DNA of 64,000 bases from JBJXHN01 sp046233135 (GTDB lineage Bacteria; Pseudomonadota; Alphaproteobacteria; Rhodospirillales; Rhodospirillaceae): positions 1 to 64,000 of the forward strand of contig JBJXHN010000006.1 of assembly GCA_046233135.1 (NCBI GenBank). Reading direction: 5' to 3'. Made by a program: the position numbers and the translations under genes. This document shows, piece by piece, positions 1 to 7,214 of the stretch; the stretch's first letter is position 1; each line of letters opens with the position of its first letter. The notes beneath the pieces were generated by a model. The model saw only the letters and a list, made by a program, of their open reading frames with translations. It made no database searches and was not told where the DNA came from.

Positions 1-2
1 GC

Positions 3-125
3 GCCACGGCGGCGCAATCGTTGCTGGAGCTGGCCTGGACGGTTGCCGACATGGACCGCGTCGATCCCGTGGCCCGGGCCGCGCGGGTGCTGGATGGGGC
101 AGAGGCGGTCGCCGTCGCCAGTTGA
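3..125 (+). CDS. C-terminal fragment of an unidentified protein (cut by window edge)
   Basis: An open frame enters from the left edge and ends at TGA 123-125, giving about 40 residues. They include the segment LLELAWTVADMDRVD and an Ala/Val-rich tail. Codon use is high in GC at third positions, like the neighbours, and a perfect hairpin follows 8 nt after the stop, which supports this as the true end of a gene. The tail is too short to assign a family. It converges on the siderophore reductase gene. Confidence 0.5.
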   Translation, partial: ATAAQSLLELAWTVADMDRVDPVARAARVLDGAEAVAVAS

Positions 126-132
126 TCACAGT

Positions 133-175
133 CGCCCCCGGCGCGCGGTTCCGAGGAAAGCGCGCGCCGGGGGCG
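133..175. terminator. 15-bp perfect hairpin, bidirectional terminator candidate
   Basis: The arms at 133-147 and 161-175 (CGCCCCCGGCGCGCG and its exact complement) flank a 13-nt loop. The hairpin lies between two convergent genes, ending at 125 (+) and 222 (-). There is no U-tract, so intrinsic termination is inferred from position and stem strength. Confidence 0.55.
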
Positions 176-221
176 GGACAGAGAACCGGCCGTCAGTCTG
201 CTGTGATGGGCAGGGCGTCGG

Positions 222-1337
222 TCATGCGGATACGACCGAGATGCCGGCCTTGACGATGTCGTCTTCGCTCATGCCGTAGCGCCAGTGGGAGAAGGCGATC
301 ATGCGGTCCGCCGGCAGGCCCGCGACGTCGCGCAGGTGAAGGCGCAGGGCACGGAATGCGCTGTACTCCGCCCCGATCCAGGCGAAGACCTCGGCGTGAT
401 CGGCCGGGATGGCCACCGTGCGCAGGGCGTCGGCCAGCAGCGTGGTGGTGCCCGGCGCGGCGCCGTTGCGGTGCAGCCAGCGGATCTCCATCCCCGGCGG
501 GGCGGCGATGTCCTGCTCCTCCGACGCATCGGGCACTTCGATCAGGGCGACGCCCCGGGCCGTGCCGGGCAAGCCTTCGAGGATGCGGGCGATGCCGGGC
601 AGGCCGGATTCGTCCCCGGCCAGCAGGGTCCAGCCGGCTGCCTTCGGGCCATAGGCCGCCGGTCCCAGGATCCCCACCACATCCCCGGGTGCTGCGGCCC
701 GTGCCCAATCGGCTCCGGGGCCGGTGCCGTCATGCAGGACGACGTCGATGACCAGGGTCCCGGCGGCCGGGTCGATGCGGCGGATGGTGAATATCCGCGA
801 GGCGAGCCGGCCTGCCTCCGGCCAGACGATGCGGCCGTTATCGTCCAGGTGGGGCCATTCGGGGGTGACGGTGTCCTTGCCCTGGAACAGCAGCCGGCAA
901 TGGATCTGGTCCGGATCGGCATAGCGGGCGAGGTCGGTGCCGGTGAAGGTGATGCGGCGCAGGCGTGGCGTCACGTCCTGAAGAGTGCGCACGGTCAGCA
1001 CCCGCAGGTCCGACGGCAAGGCGGCACCGGCGGTATCCCCGGTCCACGAGATCTCCAGGTTTTCCGGACGGGTGACGAATCCCACCAGCCCGGTCAGTTC
1101 GTGCTTCAGCCGGTTGAAGTCGGCGGGGTCGGCGGCCTCGACGGTCAGTTCCAGCCCGCCGGGCCGGGGCAGCAGGCGGGCGCTGCCGAAAGGAGAGGTG
1201 ATCCGGTGGCCATCCCCATCGCCGTCCCCGTCCGGATGAAGGGTCATGTTGTGGGCGGAGAAGGAGTGGATGATGGTGTCCAGGTAGTCGGCGATCTTGG
1301 GGAAATCGATGGCGGCGCGGGCCTTGAGAAGCGGCAT
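222..1337 (-). CDS. Siderophore-interacting protein (ferric-siderophore reductase) with N-terminal DUF2218
   Basis: A 371-residue cytoplasmic flavoprotein. Residues 1 to about 100 resemble the DUF2218 module (ending near ENLEISWTGD), which is often fused to this family. Residues from about 110 form the FAD-binding_9/SIP region with the flavin motif SRIFTIR, followed by the NAD(P)H-binding SIP domain ending in the typical FSHWRYGMSEDD segment. Members of the ViuB/SIP family reduce Fe(III)-siderophores after import so that iron is released. It is the last gene of a minus-strand operon behind the receptor and the binding protein, with a 69-nt gap to the latter. An Asp-Gly repeat (DGDGDGDG) in the DUF2218 part is an unusual low-complexity insertion. 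The family call is firm; the siderophore is unknown. Confidence 0.9.
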   Translation of the reverse strand: MPLLKARAAIDFPKIADYLDTIIHSFSAHNMTLHPDGDGDGDGHRITSPFGSARLLPRPGGLELTVEAADPADFNRLKHELTGLVGFVTRPENLEISWTGDTAGAALPSDLRVLTVRTLQDVTPRLRRITFTGTDLARYADPDQIHCRLLFQGKDTVTPEWPHLDDNGRIVWPEAGRLASRIFTIRRIDPAAGTLVIDVVLHDGTGPGADWARAAAPGDVVGILGPAAYGPKAAGWTLLAGDESGLPGIARILEGLPGTARGVALIEVPDASEEQDIAAPPGMEIRWLHRNGAAPGTTTLLADALRTVAIPADHAEVFAWIGAEYSAFRALRLHLRDVAGLPADRMIAFSHWRYGMSEDDIVKAGISVVSA

Positions 1338-1406
1338 GGGTCGGTCTTTCGGGGGCTGGCGGTCTGCGGTGCAAATCGTCGGGCGGTCTGGCGGTCTCGG
1401 CCGTCC

Positions 1407-2579
1407 TTACGGCGACAGGGTCAGCCAGCAGGGTCCCGGCAACGGCTTTGCCAGGAAACGCCGGTTGAGGGCATCCAGGGTGGCGGTTGGGTCCAGACCG
1501 GCGCAGGCTTCGGGGTGCAGCCACCGCGCCACCACTTCGAGGAACAGGATGTTGAGCGGCGGCAGGGACAGCAGCCCCGTCCACACCCCGTGGACCCGCC
1601 CGTCCCGGACGGCGGGCAAGATGTCGAAGCCCGTGCGTCCGGTCAGGCGGTGCAGGCCCTCGCGGGCCGGTGCAGGATCCAGGCCCGGGGCGATGCCGGG
1701 ACGCATCCCCGCCCCGAAGGCGCCGCCGGAGGCGATGTAGACGGCAGGGGCTTCGACCATCAGCTGTTCCGGTGCCACCTTGGCGTACCAGGTGGATTCG
1801 ATCACCGACAGCGTCCGGCCGCCGGCCAGGGTCAGCAGGTCGCCCCAGATATGCTTGCCCGCCGCCCAGCAGCAGTCGTCGTAGGTGGACTGGACCTCCA
1901 GATAGGCCTTGATCGGGGGCAGGCCCTCCACCCTCCGCCTGACCTCGGCCCGGTGGACGTTGACGAAGGCCAGGAAGCTGTCGGCCTGCGCCGGTCGGCC
2001 GAGCACGGCCCCCCATAGGCCGATGGTGTGGGCCAGGGCATGGAAGGGGGCGTCTGGTGTCTCTCCGGCTCCGGCGTCGGCGTGCGGGTCGTTGGCGGCG
2101 GCGTTGCTGAAGACCACGGGGATGCCGGCGTCTTCCAGCCGGCGGGTCAGCACGCCTTCACCGAGGGCCGGTTCCATCCGGGCCGTGGCGACCACCAGAT
2201 CCGGCTCCAGCGACAGAATGCGTTCCAATGACAGGGTGTCGGCGGTCTGTCCGCCGACCACCGGAATTGTCGTGCCGTCCGTGCGGGTCTCGTACTGCCG
2301 GCGCAGCAGGTCGCTGTCCAGCGTATCCACCGCCGCCCAGCCGGCGATCCGCCGGGACGGGTTGGGATCCAGCACGGCCATGGACAGCACGTCTTTGGCG
2401 TCCAGCAGCACGATCCGTCGGGCCGGTCCGGGCAGCCGGACGCTGCGCCCCACCACGTCGGTGACGGTGAGCGGTGCAGACGGCGGGGCCGCGTGCGCGG
2501 CGGTGACCGAAGGCGGCGCCAGGACGGCCGCCCCCAGCAGCAGGGCGGCCGTCCGCCGGGGAACGGGCGCGCTTACCAT
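1407..2579 (-). CDS. Iron-siderophore ABC transporter substrate-binding protein
   Basis: A 390-residue periplasmic binding protein of the FepB/FhuD (TroA-like, cluster A-II) type. I chose ATG at 2577-2579 because it overlaps the receptor stop codon (TAA 2573-2575) by 7 nt, suggesting translational coupling; the frame stays open further upstream into the receptor gene. The N-terminus is a signal peptide with a twin-Arg (PVPRRTAALLLG) before an Ala-rich core, so Tat export is possible. The mature part begins with the family-typical VTDVVGRSVRLPGPARRIV, then a segment on Leu-Glu-Pro-Asp (LSLEPDLVV). No permease or ATPase gene accompanies it here, so it must use a transporter encoded elsewhere or act with the reductase differently. 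Confidence 0.88.
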   Translation of the reverse strand: MVSAPVPRRTAALLLGAAVLAPPSVTAAHAAPPSAPLTVTDVVGRSVRLPGPARRIVLLDAKDVLSMAVLDPNPSRRIAGWAAVDTLDSDLLRRQYETRTDGTTIPVVGGQTADTLSLERILSLEPDLVVATARMEPALGEGVLTRRLEDAGIPVVFSNAAANDPHADAGAGETPDAPFHALAHTIGLWGAVLGRPAQADSFLAFVNVHRAEVRRRVEGLPPIKAYLEVQSTYDDCCWAAGKHIWGDLLTLAGGRTLSVIESTWYAKVAPEQLMVEAPAVYIASGGAFGAGMRPGIAPGLDPAPAREGLHRLTGRTGFDILPAVRDGRVHGVWTGLLSLPPLNILFLEVVARWLHPEACAGLDPTATLDALNRRFLAKPLPGPCWLTLSP

Positions 2580-4747
2580 GAATAGCGCAGACCGGCCAGC
2601 ACCTGGGCGCCATTGCCGTACTGGCAATAGAAGCCGGTGGAGCAGCTTGAATAGTACTCCTTGTCCGTCAGGTTGGTGGCGTTCACGGTCACTTCGGCCC
2701 CGGTCAGGGTCGGGGACAGGGCGCCCAGGTCATAACGGGCCGAGGCATCCAGCAGGTAATAGCCGTCCGTTTCCACGGTATTGGCGTCATCGGCGAAGCT
2801 GGAGCCGACGAAGCGCACGCCGCCGCCCAGGGCGAAGCCGTTCATCAGGCCGCTGTCGAAGGTATAGGTGGCCCAGACGGAGCCGTAGTATTCCGGTACG
2901 GCCTGGGGGCGCTTGCCGATGCTGGTGGTGGTGGTGGACTCCGTGACCTCGGTGTCCAACAGGGTCAGGGCGCCGATCAGTTCCAGGTTCCGGGTGGCAT
3001 TGCCCCGGGCTTCGAACTCGATACCGCGGGAGCGGATTTCCCCCTGCTGGACGTTGAAGCCGATGGTGGTGTCGGGCGTCAGCACGTTTTCCTGGGTGAT
3101 GTAGAAGCCCGACAGGGTGAACAGGGCGTCCAGGAACGTGGGGTCGTACTTCAGGCCGACTTCCCACTGCTCGGCCGTCGTGGGGTCGAAGGCCGCGCCG
3201 GTCACATCCACCCCGACGGTGGGTTCGAAGGAGGTGGAATAGCTGGCGTAGGGCGCAAGGCCGTTGTCGAACGTGTACAGCACCCCGGCGCGGTAGCTGG
3301 GGGAACTGCTGGACTGGCGGCTGGTGGTGCCGGCCAGGCGGTTTTCGCTTTCCTGCGTCGTCCAGTCATAGCGTGCGCCCAGAACGACCCGCAGGCCGCC
3401 GTAAGCAATCTGGTCCTGCACATAAAGGCCGGTCTGGCGCAGGGTCTGCTTGCTGTCCATGATGGTCATCAGCGGCCCGACCGAAATGCCGTACTGGGGA
3501 TTGGTCACGTCCAAGGCCGAGGCTGTGCCGAACCGGTATTCCCAGTCGCTGACCGAATGCTGGTAGTCCAGCCCCGTCAGGGCGGTGTGGGTGACCGGCC
3601 CGGTCCTGAAATCGAACTGGGCGTGGTTGTCGGTGGCGATGCCGTTCACATCCTCGATGGAGCGGGCCGCCTGGCGGGGCAGCAGCCCGGCCGCGGTGAT
3701 GCCGCCGGCCATTTGCAGGCTTTGGAAGTCCTGGTTGATCACCGAATAGCGGGTCTTGGAACGGAAGGCGACGCTGTCGTTGAACCGGTGATCCAGGCTG
3801 TAGCCGATGGCGTACTGTTCGCGCTCGTAGCTGTCGAAGTCCGGATCGCCCACATTCAGACCGCGGTCCAATGCGGACTTGTAGGCATCCGGCGCCAGGA
3901 AGGTGGGGTAGATCGAGTTGAAGTAGCCGCCTTCGGGATCGTACTGATAGCTGCCGCGCAGGGTGATCTGCGTATCATCCGTCGGTGCCCAGCGCAGGGC
4001 CGGGCTGACGGCCAGCCGTTCTTCCGTGACGTCGTCATAGCCGGTGCCCGAACGACGGCCGATGCCGGTCAGGCTGTATTGCCAGTGACCCGCTTCGTCT
4101 ATGGCGCCCTGGCTGCTGATGCCCCCCTGCAGTCGCATATGGCTGCCGCCTTCGATACGGATTTCGTTATGGGACTCCGCGCTGGGCGACCGGCTGGTCT
4201 GGGTGATCAGGCCGCCGGGGCTGGTCTGGCCATAGAGCACCGCCGCCGGCCCTTTCAGCACGTCCAGGCGGTCGATCAGGAAGGGATCGACGGACGGCAG
4301 GGCGAAGGCCTGGCCCCGGGGCTGCTTCAGCCCGTCCAGGAAATCCACCACCCGGGTGGAGGTGCCGAACCCGCCGAAGCCGCGCATGAAAATGCTGTCG
4401 TAGCGGCTGTTGGTGTCGGGCGTGGACAGGACCCCGGCGGTGTAGTTCAGCGCATCCTTCACGGACTGGGGATTCTGGTCGTCCAGCTGTTCCCGGGTGA
4501 TCGTCGTCACCGCTTGCGGGGTCTCCAGAACGGGCGTGTCGGTCTTGGTCGCGGTGGTCGAATGAGGTTCGAAATAGACCTCGCGCGTCGACCCGTCGGG
4601 GGCCTGCTCCTCGACCCGGACCGGGGCCAGGGTGGTGTCGGGCTGTCGGGCCAGTGCGTCCCCCGCCGTTCCGGCAGTTGCGACGCCCACGGTCGCTGAG
4701 ACCGAAAGCAATGCCCCGCAGGCGCGTTTTGAAAATACCCCCGTCAT
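2573..4747 (-). CDS. TonB-dependent siderophore receptor
   Basis: A 724-residue outer-membrane receptor of the FhuA/FoxA-like family. The start ATG 4745-4747 is preceded by AAAGGG at good spacing and opens a classical signal peptide ending near GDALA. A TonB-box-like stretch (TLAPVRVEE) comes next. The plug domain begins at TPQAVTTITREQLDDQN and includes the RGFGGFG and PGGLI segments. The 22-strand barrel ends in the required C-terminal aromatic (RYSW). No STN domain is present, so unlike the 7215-9701 receptor this one is not a FecA-type transducer. It is the first gene of the receptor/binding protein/reductase operon and has a palindromic operator candidate 50 nt upstream. Confidence 0.93.
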   Translation of the reverse strand: MTGVFSKRACGALLSVSATVGVATAGTAGDALARQPDTTLAPVRVEEQAPDGSTREVYFEPHSTTATKTDTPVLETPQAVTTITREQLDDQNPQSVKDALNYTAGVLSTPDTNSRYDSIFMRGFGGFGTSTRVVDFLDGLKQPRGQAFALPSVDPFLIDRLDVLKGPAAVLYGQTSPGGLITQTSRSPSAESHNEIRIEGGSHMRLQGGISSQGAIDEAGHWQYSLTGIGRRSGTGYDDVTEERLAVSPALRWAPTDDTQITLRGSYQYDPEGGYFNSIYPTFLAPDAYKSALDRGLNVGDPDFDSYEREQYAIGYSLDHRFNDSVAFRSKTRYSVINQDFQSLQMAGGITAAGLLPRQAARSIEDVNGIATDNHAQFDFRTGPVTHTALTGLDYQHSVSDWEYRFGTASALDVTNPQYGISVGPLMTIMDSKQTLRQTGLYVQDQIAYGGLRVVLGARYDWTTQESENRLAGTTSRQSSSSPSYRAGVLYTFDNGLAPYASYSTSFEPTVGVDVTGAAFDPTTAEQWEVGLKYDPTFLDALFTLSGFYITQENVLTPDTTIGFNVQQGEIRSRGIEFEARGNATRNLELIGALTLLDTEVTESTTTTSIGKRPQAVPEYYGSVWATYTFDSGLMNGFALGGGVRFVGSSFADDANTVETDGYYLLDASARYDLGALSPTLTGAEVTVNATNLTDKEYYSSCSTGFYCQYGNGAQVLAGLRYSW

Positions 4748-4796
4748 GCGTTGACCCTTTCCCGTTCGTTCGTTCGAGTGGTGGCGTTCCCATGTT

Positions 4797-4815
4797 GCGA
4801 ACAAATATCATTCGC
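4797..4815. promoter_or_regulatory. Candidate iron-responsive (Fur-like) operator
   Basis: The 19-bp sequence GCGAACAAATATCATTCGC has perfect 5-bp outer arms and an AT-rich core. Read on the minus strand, it contains AATGATATTTGTT, which partly matches the classical Fur core AATGATAATCATT. It lies 50 nt upstream of the receptor start codon. The assignment to Fur rather than another regulator is inference. Confidence 0.4.
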
Positions 4816-5020
4816 GAAACTATCGGGATCTCTGGTAAAGCAAACGGGACGGTCCCGTCCAGTTAATATGTGCTGCTTTGACAACCCTCTGGTCCCAAGT
4901 TTGGGTTTCGAGGAGGAAGGGGTGTTTGGGTGTAGGCCCCGCTGCACGGGTCTGGTAGGAAGAGTGATCGCCCAGCGGAAGGGCGCCGGTCACCGGGAAT
5001 AAAATCGTCAAGGAGGAACC

Positions 5021-5083
5021 ATGTCCGCCAGACCCCTCGCTGCCGCCGCTTGCGACCTCATCCATTTCGCGCGGGCCGGATAG
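5021..5083 (+). CDS. 20-codon leader ORF upstream of tetR
   Basis: ATG 5021 follows the near-perfect Shine-Dalgarno AAGGAGGAACC directly (5010-5020), the strongest ribosome site nearby. The ORF encodes MSARPLAAAACDLIHFARAG and stops at TAG 5081-5083. The stop is 1 nt before a GTG and 13 nt before the ATG of the tetR gene, so translation of the regulator is probably coupled to this peptide. The peptide has no recognisable domain or run of one amino acid that would suggest classical attenuation. Confidence 0.5.
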   Translation: MSARPLAAAACDLIHFARAG

Positions 5084-5096
5084 GGTGGGCGGACCG

Positions 5097-5783
5097 ATGA
5101 AGGCAGGGACCCGGGCACGGGTGGGGCGTCCGCCCAAGCTGGACGCCGCCGAGACCTCCAACCGGATCATCGACGCGGCGGCCCGGCTGTTCGCCGCCCA
5201 AGGGTTTGCCGCCACCTCCATCGAGCAGGTCGCTTCTGCCTGTAGCGCGGGCAAGGACACGATCTATCGCCGTTTCCCGTCGAAGACCGCGCTGTTTCAG
5301 GCGGTGGTCGCGCGCGAAAGGACCCGTACTCTCGACCGTCTGGAGCAGGAAATCGGGTCCGCCGGCGGGGAGGGGGACGCGCTGGCGCGGTTGCGGCGGG
5401 TGGCCCGCTGGTTCCTGACCGTTAACCTGGATCCGGACATGGTCGCCTTCAAACGCATTGCGCTCAGCGAAGCGATCGTCTTCGGCGAGGAGCGGCAGCA
5501 GCCGTCAGGATCCGGACAGGGAACGGCACAGGGGACCGAGGACGATGATCCGATCACCGGCCGGCTGGTGGCGCTGATCACCGAGGCCCAGGGGGCCGGG
5601 CTGCTGGAGGTGGGCGATCCCGGCGTGATTGCCGCGCACTTGCTGCATTCCATCGTCTTCGGCCCGTCCAACGAGGCGATGATGGGCCGCGCCACCTATG
5701 CCGAGGAGACCGCGCGGGACCGCTTTTTTGACCAGGCCTGGACCCTGTTCCTGAACGGGGCGGGCGGAGAACGGGACGGCTGA
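5097..5783 (+). CDS. TetR/AcrR family transcriptional regulator
   Basis: A 228-residue regulator (232 if the in-frame GTG at 5085 is used). Residues 10-60 form the TetR_N helix-turn-helix, with GRPPKLDAAETSNRIIDAAA leading in, then FAAQGFAATSIEQVA and the recognition end KDTIYRRFPSKTALF. The C-terminal ligand domain resembles the AcrR_C type, with a Gly/Gln-rich linker near residues 140-150. It is divergent from the siderophore receptor operon with about 350 bp between the starts, so it may act on that promoter, on itself, or on the orphan at 6074. The inducer is unknown. Confidence 0.88.
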   Translation: MKAGTRARVGRPPKLDAAETSNRIIDAAARLFAAQGFAATSIEQVASACSAGKDTIYRRFPSKTALFQAVVARERTRTLDRLEQEIGSAGGEGDALARLRRVARWFLTVNLDPDMVAFKRIALSEAIVFGEERQQPSGSGQGTAQGTEDDDPITGRLVALITEAQGAGLLEVGDPGVIAAHLLHSIVFGPSNEAMMGRATYAEETARDRFFDQAWTLFLNGAGGERDG

Positions 5784-5795
5784 TCCCCAGCCGTC
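5775..5795 (+). terminator. Hairpin overlapping the tetR stop codon
   Basis: A perfect 8-bp stem GACGGCTG/CAGCCGTC with the 5-nt loop ATCCC; the tetR TGA (5781-5783) lies at the stem-loop junction. No U-run follows, so it may be a weak terminator or an mRNA 3'-end stabiliser. Confidence 0.4.
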
Positions 5796-5983
5796 GTTGT
5801 GGACTTCAGAGAAACGTCTTTGTTCATATGGTCAATGTGGGAGCCATGCCGTCAATCCTTGGTGCCGGGGAGAGTCGGCAAAGTCTACCCGGGGGCACCC
5901 GGTGCGGGCAGGCTCTGCCCGGACGGTGTTACAGGGCGACGCACCCCCGATTTGTAAGCCCTTGCGTTTGCATGGTTCGATCA

Positions 5984-6014
5984 TTGGTTAAAATACACCA
6001 AAAAATGGCATAAT
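5984..6014 (+). promoter_or_regulatory. AT-rich promoter with inverted repeat upstream of the 6074 gene
   Basis: A sharply AT-rich island holds an inverted repeat TTGGT-N8-ACCAA (5984-6001), followed by CATAAT (6009-6014), a plausible -10 element. The island lies about 60 nt before the gene's AGGAGGGG ribosome site. The rest of 5784-6073 contains short GC-rich hairpins (for example GGGCAGGCTCTGCCC near 5909) and no other gene. Confidence 0.45.
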
Positions 6015-6073
6015 ATCTGCGTCAGCATCCCCTCGGGGCAGAATTCGCCGATGAGTCAGGAGGGGAAGCAGGT

Positions 6074-7039
6074 ATGGAAGTCATGTCCTTTGCCGCCAAG
6101 ATCCAAGGTCAGTATCAAAGCACGCTGGAGGATTTGAGGAGCGGGACCATTTCCTATCAGGACGCCATGGAGATCCACCAGGATTTGGCGGCGCAGTCCC
6201 GAGGGCTCTATCCCATGGTTGCTCAACGGGGCATGGATCTGACCCCGGTTCAGACGTCCATTCCGTCAAGTGTGCTCGAAAGCATGCAGGGGGTGATGCA
6301 GGCCGTGACGGAACATGGCACGGTCGCGCGGATCTATCGGGAGGGCGGTGCCGGGCAGCCGGATGAATTGGACGCGGATACCGCCTCTGCGACGATGGCA
6401 TCGTCGAGCAGGACCATAAACTGGGCCGGGGCAGGAATTTCGAGACGAGATGTTTCGGAGCTCCGAAGCTCCTACAATAATGAAGCCTTTGATTATCTGA
6501 AGGGATATGCGGATACGCACCGGGAAGACTGGAGCGCTATGGCCGAGGAAATGGAGATACCCATCGATAATTGGCAGTATCTTGACCATTTTTACAAGGT
6601 GCCAGAAGAGTCCGGCTATGACGTGAGCATGGGAGTGGCAAATTCCCAGGCTGAGAAGATCTTCCGCAGCATTGCCAGTGCCGAGGAGGTCGCCAATTTC
6701 GAGAGCACCATGGCACCGGCTCAGGAAAGCATGGAGCGGACCATGACAATCAAGGTCGCAGAAGTTTTCGCTGCCCAGAATGCGCGGATGGACGAACTGG
6801 CCGCGTATAGCGTGGATGCATTCAGCCCTTATCAGGATGATATGGCGGCTGCCGGCGTGACCTTCGGTGATTTGGGACAGGCGTTGGTTGTCCGCAATGC
6901 TGACGGTACCTTCAGCAATGAAGGTCTTGGCGATCATGCGCAGGCTCTTGAGGATCTGATCAACACCAACGATGGTGTGCGGTCTTTATACGAAGGAGCG
7001 TATGACGCATTGACTGCGCGTCCCTGGCGAACCGGGTGA
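6074..7039 (+). CDS. Hypothetical acidic soluble protein, no recognised family
   Basis: A 321-residue protein with a strong ribosome site (AGGAGGGGAAGCAGGT before ATG). I do not recognise a family. It is acidic, has no Cys, no signal peptide and no membrane segment. It is predicted mostly helical with Glu/Gln/Met-rich stretches (for example AMAEEMEIPI and ESMERTMTIKVAEVFAAQ). Its GC content and third-position GC are visibly lower than in neighbouring genes, and its promoter lies in an AT-rich island, both consistent with recent acquisition. It is monocistronic between tetR and the convergent FecA-type receptor gene. A secreted or structural role is possible but nothing in the sequence proves one. 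Confidence 0.75.
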   Translation: MEVMSFAAKIQGQYQSTLEDLRSGTISYQDAMEIHQDLAAQSRGLYPMVAQRGMDLTPVQTSIPSSVLESMQGVMQAVTEHGTVARIYREGGAGQPDELDADTASATMASSSRTINWAGAGISRRDVSELRSSYNNEAFDYLKGYADTHREDWSAMAEEMEIPIDNWQYLDHFYKVPEESGYDVSMGVANSQAEKIFRSIASAEEVANFESTMAPAQESMERTMTIKVAEVFAAQNARMDELAAYSVDAFSPYQDDMAAAGVTFGDLGQALVVRNADGTFSNEGLGDHAQALEDLINTNDGVRSLYEGAYDALTARPWRTG

Positions 7040-7214
7040 CGTATCCCTGACCGAGTGGCGACGTTGCGTCGATGGTTGATGCTATTGCCTTATCTGCGCC
7101 CGACGAACGCGGCTCCGATGTCCTGGGCCGGGAAGGCTTCGGGCATCGGGGCCGTGTGTTTTTATTCCAGGAAAATCCCTTTTCCGCCGCCTTTTCCGGT
7201 TGCGCCGGCTGCGA

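Noticed and set aside
4818..5020. Possible cobalamin or other riboswitch in the leader region of tetR
   Set aside because: None of the conserved cobalamin, TPP or FMN boxes can be found; only the small ORF and its ribosome site are clear.
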